A stretch of DNA of 64,000 bases from NCBI RefSeq assembly GCF_019565455.1, contig NZ_CP067377.1, positions 806,001 through 870,000 of the forward strand. Direction: 5' to 3'. Within the stretch, counting starts at the first letter, position 1. Each line of letters starts with the position of its first letter. Position numbers and translations under genes: made by a program. The stretch is from Flavobacterium oreochromis (GTDB lineage: Bacteria > Bacteroidota > Bacteroidia > Flavobacteriales > Flavobacteriaceae). Positions 59,230-64,000 of this stretch are shown here, piece after piece. The notes beneath the pieces were generated by a model. It was not told the origin of the DNA. It searched no databases and saw nothing but the letters and a program-made list of their open reading frames with translations.

Positions 59230-59349
59230 ATGACACAAGAAATAATAGCATTTTCCTTACTTATTTTAGCTATACTTTATCTATATAAAAAATTCTTTGG
59301 TAAGAAAAAACCAAAGAATTCTTGTGATGATCACTGTAAATGCCACTAA
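59230..59349 (+). CDS. FeoB-associated Cys-rich membrane peptide, 39 aa
   Basis: MTQEIIAFSLLILAILYLYK is one transmembrane helix, followed by a basic linker (KKFFGKKKPKNS) and a cysteine/histidine tail CDDHCKCH. This layout is that of small 'FeoB-associated Cys-rich membrane proteins' normally encoded right after feoB. Three Cys and two His could bind iron. It is separated from feoB here by about 1.2 kb of IS982 debris. It is short, but the frame, helix and tail are all consistent. A perfect 10-bp inverted repeat (59291-59320) lies inside the coding region. Confidence 0.75.
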   Translation: MTQEIIAFSLLILAILYLYKKFFGKKKPKNSCDDHCKCH

Positions 59350-59353
59350 TAAC

Positions 59354-59737
59354 CTAGTACGATAACATACTCCAGTGAGTTAATTTTTTTCCTTCTACTT
59401 TAGTAGGCAGAATACTTACTGTTTGTAAAACTTTTTGAGACTTGGGTAAATGTGAACGAAACCATTGTAACACTTCTTCTTGATCATTTTGTCTTAAAGT
59501 AAACTGCTTTTCTTCTTTCATCTGTCCTTTTTCAAAATAAGCTACCTGTATCGTCACTTCACCTTCCCAAATACATTGCACTCCTTGTGGACATCTTGAA
59601 TCATTAAGTACTTTTTGTAAAACAATTTCATTCCCTTTTGATTGGTCTCTTTTTTGATTTATTTGAGAAATAGAGCGATTGCTACCACAACTAACCAAGA
59701 TTATTGTGAAGAGCAAAAAATTTAAAGTTTTTTTCAT
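59354..59737 (-). CDS. Small lipoprotein with DSRCPQGVQCIWEGE motif
   Basis: 127 aa with a lipoprotein signal (MKKTLNFLLFTIILVSCGS, Cys at 17). The middle contains LNDSRCPQGVQCIWEGEV, a motif I recall from small exported bacterial proteins near metal-related genes, with two Cys that could form a disulfide or bind metal. A strand-rich C-terminal half follows. It lies 9 bases after the MntH-Usp stop on the same strand and so may be cotranscribed with it. Function unknown. Confidence 0.72.
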   Translation of the reverse strand: MKKTLNFLLFTIILVSCGSNRSISQINQKRDQSKGNEIVLQKVLNDSRCPQGVQCIWEGEVTIQVAYFEKGQMKEEKQFTLRQNDQEEVLQWFRSHLPKSQKVLQTVSILPTKVEGKKLTHWSMLSY

Positions 59738-59745
59738 ATGTCTGC

Positions 59746-61618
59746 TTATTCGTTTTTAACAATGTACAGTGGGATGGATATTGCATGTCTTAACTTATCA
59801 ACAGTTGTGCCAAAAAGTATATCTTTATATCCTGTATGCCCATGTGTTCCCATTACTAAAATATCAAATTCATTCGTATTAATAATGTTTGCAATTGCTT
59901 TTGTGGGTTTTCCAAACCCTAACTGAGATTCTACTTTATATCCTAATTGCATTAGATTATCACGGTACATGTTCAATAATTTTTATCAATTTTTGTCTCC
60001 TGATCTTTAATATGTTTTCCATACAATATAGCTCCTACTGTCTCTACAATGTGTATTAAGGTATAATTTGCATCCTTTCCTCCTAATTCAATAGCGTGAT
60101 TTAATGCTAATTCATCTGCGTTTGAAAAATCTAATGCAATAGCAATGTTTTTCCTAGAAATAGTACTATTAGGATTAAATTCAATTATATTATCCTTATG
60201 TGGAGTATGTTTATGTTCATTAAATACAGGTTTAAACAAAGGTTTTACTATAATATATAGAAGTAATAGACCAAATCCTAAACTAATAGGTACAATCGTT
60301 AACCATAAAATAATAGCATTATCATAAATATCAAGCAAGCTTTGTATTTCACCATAAACTAATTTTACATTTAACCCTACAATAATTAATGCAATAATCC
60401 ATGCTATAATTTGGGTCAGTTTATTTATTTCAAAACCATTCATTTTATTTGGATCGCTTACAAAATGAATTAAAGGGATAATAGCAAATCCTAACTGCAT
60501 ACTTAAAATAACCTGACTAAAAATAAGCATTTTACCTGTGATGTTTTCACCTAATAGACTAATAACAATTATAGCAGGCACAATGGCTATTAATCGGGTT
60601 AAAATACGTCGTACCCAAGGCTGAATACGTAAATTTAAATAACCTTCCATTACAATTTGTCCAGCTAATGTACCTGTAATGGTTGAACTCTGCCCTGCTG
60701 CTATTAAAGCGATAGCAAATAGTGAAGCAGCCCATTTAGTTCCTAACATAGGAGCTAATAATTGATGTGCATCTTGTATTTCAGCTACTTCATAAAGTCC
60801 ATTTTTATAAAATGTAGCAGCAGCTAAAATCAGGATAGCAGCATTAACAAAAAAAGCTAAATTTAATGCAATAGTTGAGTCTATAATATTATACTTAATA
60901 GCTTGTTTTATACCTTTTTACTTCGTTCAAATTTACGTGTTTGTACTAAAGAAGAATGAAGATATAAATTATGAGGCATAACAGTAGCCCCTATTATTCC
61001 AATTGCTATATACAAAGCTGTTTGATTAGGAATAGAGGGAATGATTCCGCTAGCCACTTTTGCAATTTCAGGTTGTGCAAACATCATTTCAAAAACAAAA
61101 CAAGCTCCAATAATAGCAACTAATGTAATTACAAAGGCTTCCATTTTACGAATTCCTTTATTGATTAAAAAAAGCAACAAAAAAGTATCTAAAACAGTAA
61201 TCATGACACCTTGTAACAAAGGAAGTCCAAATAATAAATTGATACCAATTGCCATTCCTAATACTTCCGCTAAATCACAAGCTGCTATAGCAATTTCTGC
61301 TAATATGTATAAAAATAAGTTAACAAGGGGTGAATAGGTTTCACGGGATGCCTGTGCTAAATCGCGCTGTGTTACAATACCCAATCTTGCACTAAGACTT
61401 TGTAATAATAAAGCCATTAAATTACTCATTAACAAAACCCATAATAAACTGTAGCCAAACTGACTACCTCCAGCTAAATCAGTAGCCCAGTTACCCGGAT
61501 CCATATATCCAACACTGATTAAGTAAGCTGGTCCTAAAAAGGCTAAAGTGCGTTTAAACCACGACGCTTTATTTTGTGTTGAGACACTCTCATGTACTTC
61601 TTCTAATGATTTACTCAT
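59746..61618 (-). CDS. mntH: Nramp manganese/iron transporter fused to a universal stress protein domain, two frameshifts
   Basis: About 624 aa after repair. The Nramp part has DPGNWATD in helix 1 and MPHN in helix 6 (metal-binding Asp, Asn and Met), and about 11 helices. The C-terminal quarter (from about residue 480) is a UspA domain: [20 protein letters not shown] through [22 protein letters not shown], with the ATP-binding glycine pattern. Breaks: an A5 run near 60917 (gives [15 protein letters not shown]) and an A5 run near 59982 (gives [14 protein letters not shown]). The C-terminal piece is therefore part of this gene and not a separate Usp gene. mntR ends two bases upstream. Confidence 0.9.
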
Positions 61619-61620
61619 GA

Positions 61621-62274
61621 TTATTTTTGTTTGATGAATAAATTTTCTGCTATTTTATTAGAAATCATCAAGTTTTGATCATTTATTTTAATATAAAGAG
61701 AAGCATCAAATTCTTCTTTATTTATAATACTAATAGTAGAACCTAATGATATGTTTTGTTTATCTAAATATTGCAAAAATTCAGCAGACGAATTTTTAAC
61801 CCCTACAAAAAGATATTCTGTTTTCAACTCCGCTTCACTAAGAAGTAGTTTATGAATCCACTTGATTTCTCCCTTTTCATCAGGTATAGGATCCCCATGA
61901 GGATCAAAAGCAGGAAAATCTAAAAATTCATCTAACTTATCTGTTAATTTTTCGGATTTTATATGTTCTAATTCTTCTGCTAACTCATGAACTTCGTCCC
62001 AAGCAAAACCTAATTTATTTACTAAGAAAACTTCCCAAAGACGATGTTTTCTAATAATCATCTTAGCGGTATATAATCCTTTATCTGTTAAAGTAACCCC
62101 TTGATATTTTTGATAATCTACTAATTCTTTTTCAGCTAATTTTTTCAGCATATCAGTTACAGATGATGCTTTTGTTTCCATCATTAAAGCGATCGCATTC
62201 GTATTAACTCCCTTATGTGAAGCACTATTTAAATGATAGATAACTTTAAGATAATTCTCTTCAGAATGAGTCAT
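61621..62274 (-). CDS. mntR: DtxR/MntR family metal-dependent transcriptional regulator
   Basis: 217 aa. N-terminal winged helix ([26 protein letters not shown]), a dimerisation domain with metal ligands ([45 protein letters not shown]), and a C-terminal SH3-like FeoA domain. Metal-bound repressor of the transporter it precedes. It reads first in the mntR-mntH unit, with its own TATATTTG element at 62298-62291. Mn2+ rather than Fe2+ as corepressor is inferred from the mntH partner. Confidence 0.93.
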   Translation of the reverse strand: MTHSEENYLKVIYHLNSASHKGVNTNAIALMMETKASSVTDMLKKLAEKELVDYQKYQGVTLTDKGLYTAKMIIRKHRLWEVFLVNKLGFAWDEVHELAEELEHIKSEKLTDKLDEFLDFPAFDPHGDPIPDEKGEIKWIHKLLLSEAELKTEYLFVGVKNSSAEFLQYLDKQNISLGSTISIINKEEFDASLYIKINDQNLMISNKIAENLFIKQK

Positions 62275-62290
62275 TTGTACTTATTTTACA

Positions 62291-62347
62291 CAAATATAAC
62301 TATAAGTTTTGTATTTAGATAATAAAATTTTTAGTTTTGACTAAAAA
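62291..62347. promoter_or_regulatory. mntR/TonB receptor intergenic control region
   Basis: Minus-strand -7 element TATATTTG (62298-62291) serves mntR. Upstream lies TTTTTAGT (62328-62335) facing ACTAAAAA (62340-62347), a perfect 8-bp inverted repeat with a 4-base centre (extended to about 10 of 12). Placed between the divergent mntR and receptor genes, it is a good candidate MntR site. Confidence 0.5.
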
Positions 62348-62368
62348 TTATTTTAAAACAAACTTAAA

Positions 62369-64000
62369 ATGAAGTTTAAACATTTACTAATATTACTTTT
62401 CCACTCCATAACAAGCCTTTCTCAAACTTACATAGAAGGCACTTTAACCACAGAAAACATTTTCTTATCCTTTACTAAAATCAGCATAAACGAAAAACAA
62501 ATTATTGAAACAAATTCAGAAGGTTATTTCAAATCCCCTATACTAGAAAAAGGGAATTATAAAATAGAAATTACAAAAAAGAGTATAAAAAATTTAAAAC
62601 AAACATTACAATTAGCGATAGCATACCTGTAAAATTAACCATTGATCTAATCCCTACACAAGAAAAACAGTACACATTAGATGAAGTTGCAATAACAGGC
62701 ACTTTAAAACCCATTAATCGATTAGAAAGTGCAGTACCTGTAGAAGTATTTAAACCTTCTTTTTTTAAGAAAAACCCCGTTTCTAATATTTTTGAAGGGT
62801 TACAAAACATTAATGGAATTCGTCCTCAACTTAACTGCAATATTTGCAACACAGGCGATATTCATATCAATGGACTAGAAGGTCCTTATACATTAGTACT
62901 TATAGATGGAATGCCTATTGTAAGTGGACTTTCTACAGTATATGGCCTTTCCGGAATACCTAATTCATTAGTTAATCAAATAGAGATTATTAAAGGTCCT
63001 GCTTCCTCATTATATGGTAGCGAAGCTGTAGGAGGATTAATTAATATCATTACAAAAAATCCAAAAAATGTTCCAACACTATCAATCGATGGGTTCACAA
63101 CTAGTTGGGGTGAAGCTAATTTAGATCTTGGTTTTCGACTAAACTATAAAAACATTTCAATACTAACGGGAACCAATTATTTTAACTTTTCTAATCCTAT
63201 TGACAATAACAAAGATTTTTTCACAGATCTTACACTACAAGATCGAGTTTCGATTTTTCAAAAATGGAATTTTCAAAGAAAATCAAAAAAACATCTTTCT
63301 TTTGCAGGACGTTTTTTTTACGAAGATCGATGGGGTGGTGAAATGCAATGGAACAAATCTTTCAGAGGAACTAATAATATTTATGGGGAAAGCATTTATA
63401 CTAAACGATATGAAATTTTAGGAATATATGAATTTCCTGTAATTCAAAACATGAAAATAAACTTTTCATACACCCATCATAATCAAAATGCAGCTTATGG
63501 AACAAGATATTATTTAGCAAAACAAAATATTGGATTTACGCAATTTACTTGGAATAAAAATATTACAAAACATGATCTACTTTTAGGCCTTGCTGCACGC
63601 TATCAATTTTATGATGATAATACACCTGCCACCGTTATAGAAGAGAAAAATTGGATTTCAAGTACTTTTATACAAGATGAAATAAAATTTAGCGATCATC
63701 ATAATATACTATTAGGCATACGTTACGATTACAACAAAAACCATGGAAATATCTTTACCCCTCGTTTTGCTTACAAATGGAAACCCAACAACACTAGTGT
63801 AATACGACTAAATACGGGAACGGGATTTAGAGTGGTTAATCTATTCACAGAAGAACATTCTGCTTTAACTGGAGCCAGAAAAGTTATAATAGAAAACAAC
63901 TTAAAACCAGAACAGTCATATAATGTAAACATAAATACTCTTCGAAAATGGCATTTAAACAATGGTTGTTTTATCAGTTGGGAAAATTCGTTTTGGTACA
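62369..64000 (+). CDS. TonB-dependent receptor with CxxC plug motif, partial, one frameshift
   Basis: At least 544 residues of an outer-membrane receptor running off the right edge. Signal peptide MKFKHLLILLFHSITSLSQ, a carboxypeptidase-regulatory-like domain (about 20-95), then the plug: LQNINGIRPQLNCNICNTGD and GLEGPYTLVLIDGMPIVSG. The Cys-Asn-Ile-Cys within the plug, before the INGLEGPY stretch, marks a subclass of receptors whose substrates are not, to my knowledge, established. An A6 run near 62575 lacks one A; repaired it reads ITKKEYKKFKTNITISDS. Divergent from mntR, so metal uptake, perhaps Mn, is the leading guess. Confidence 0.85.

Noticed and set aside
59746..59976. A separate 76-aa universal stress protein gene
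   Set aside because: One base added to the A5 run near 59982 joins it in frame to the MntH C-terminal Usp half; the sequence across the joint is a continuous Usp domain.
61041..61337. 98-aa plus-strand frame inside mntH
   Set aside because: Antisense shadow of conserved transmembrane helices.
1..64000. tRNA or rRNA genes
   Set aside because: I searched by eye for T-loop, acceptor and rRNA core patterns and found none convincing; no computed scan was possible.
1..64000. CRISPR arrays or an anti-phage defence island
   Set aside because: No regularly spaced repeats and no cas, restriction-modification or defence-type proteins were seen.

Overview
This window looks like a chromosomal segment from a Flavobacteriaceae bacterium, probably Flavobacterium or a close relative. 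The DNA is very AT-rich, start sites often lie a short way downstream of TAnnTTTG (-7) promoter elements, and there is a type IX secretion (T9SS) C-terminal domain protein, a flavobacterial odhA/odhB pair, TonB-dependent receptors, and many families restricted to Bacteroidetes (DUF4292, DUF4286, DUF3575, DUF4421). I saw no rRNA, tRNA, CRISPR array, prophage or intact mobile element. The one mobile remnant is a decayed IS982-type transposase near 58.5-59.0 kb.

Layout. 1-3.3 kb: an efflux operon on the minus strand (SDR dehydrogenase, TetR regulator, TolC-like channel, HlyD-like adaptor running off the left edge). 3.4-9.3 kb: polyprenyl diphosphate synthase, a PhoD-like phosphatase, a broken MFS transporter, a coiled-coil membrane protein and a small beta-barrel. 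9.4-13.5 kb: 2-oxoglutarate dehydrogenase E1 and E2. 13.6-19.3 kb: Tet-type MFS pump, LpxH-like hydrolase, PI-PLC-like lipoprotein, then a TPP riboswitch in front of a TonB receptor. 19.4-26.3 kb (minus): hydroxyacid dehydrogenase, MgtE, RsmA, DUF4286, a long TPR protein and SerS. 27-34 kb (plus): flippase, dut, sugar nucleotidyltransferase, TPR protein, DUF4292 lipoprotein and EnvC-like protein, an apparent cell-envelope cluster, then a bacilliredoxin. 34.4-38 kb: PlsC acyltransferase, acyl-ACP desaturase, HD hydrolase, T9SS cargo. 38.2-51.5 kb: haem biosynthesis in two divergent arms around an AraC-type regulator, with hemH, hemJ and an NtrY-like kinase on the left and hemA, C, D, E, F, B on the right; only hemL is missing from the pathway. 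51.7-55.5 kb: cytochrome c, Ogt, an exonuclease, a beta-barrel and an SpmA/SpmB-like membrane protein. 55.7-62.3 kb: FeoA-FeoB, the IS982 remnant, a 39-aa FeoB-associated cysteine-rich peptide, a lipoprotein, then MntH fused to a universal stress domain and the DtxR-type regulator MntR. A TonB receptor with a Cys-x-x-Cys plug motif is divergent from mntR and runs off the right edge.

Metal and tetrapyrrole supply is the theme of the right half: ferrous iron uptake, Mn/Fe Nramp uptake with its regulator, a probable metal receptor, and almost the whole route from glutamyl-tRNA to haem. Candidate operators (inverted or direct repeats beside -7 elements) precede the TetR, hemA/araC, feoAB and mntR/receptor units.

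A caution for any user: about 22 apparent frameshifts fall in 15 genes, including serS, odhB, ispA and hemH. Nineteen are single-base losses, nearly all in A or T runs. This looks like uncorrected long-read sequencing error rather than gene decay. Coordinates for those genes span the whole reconstructed reading frame.
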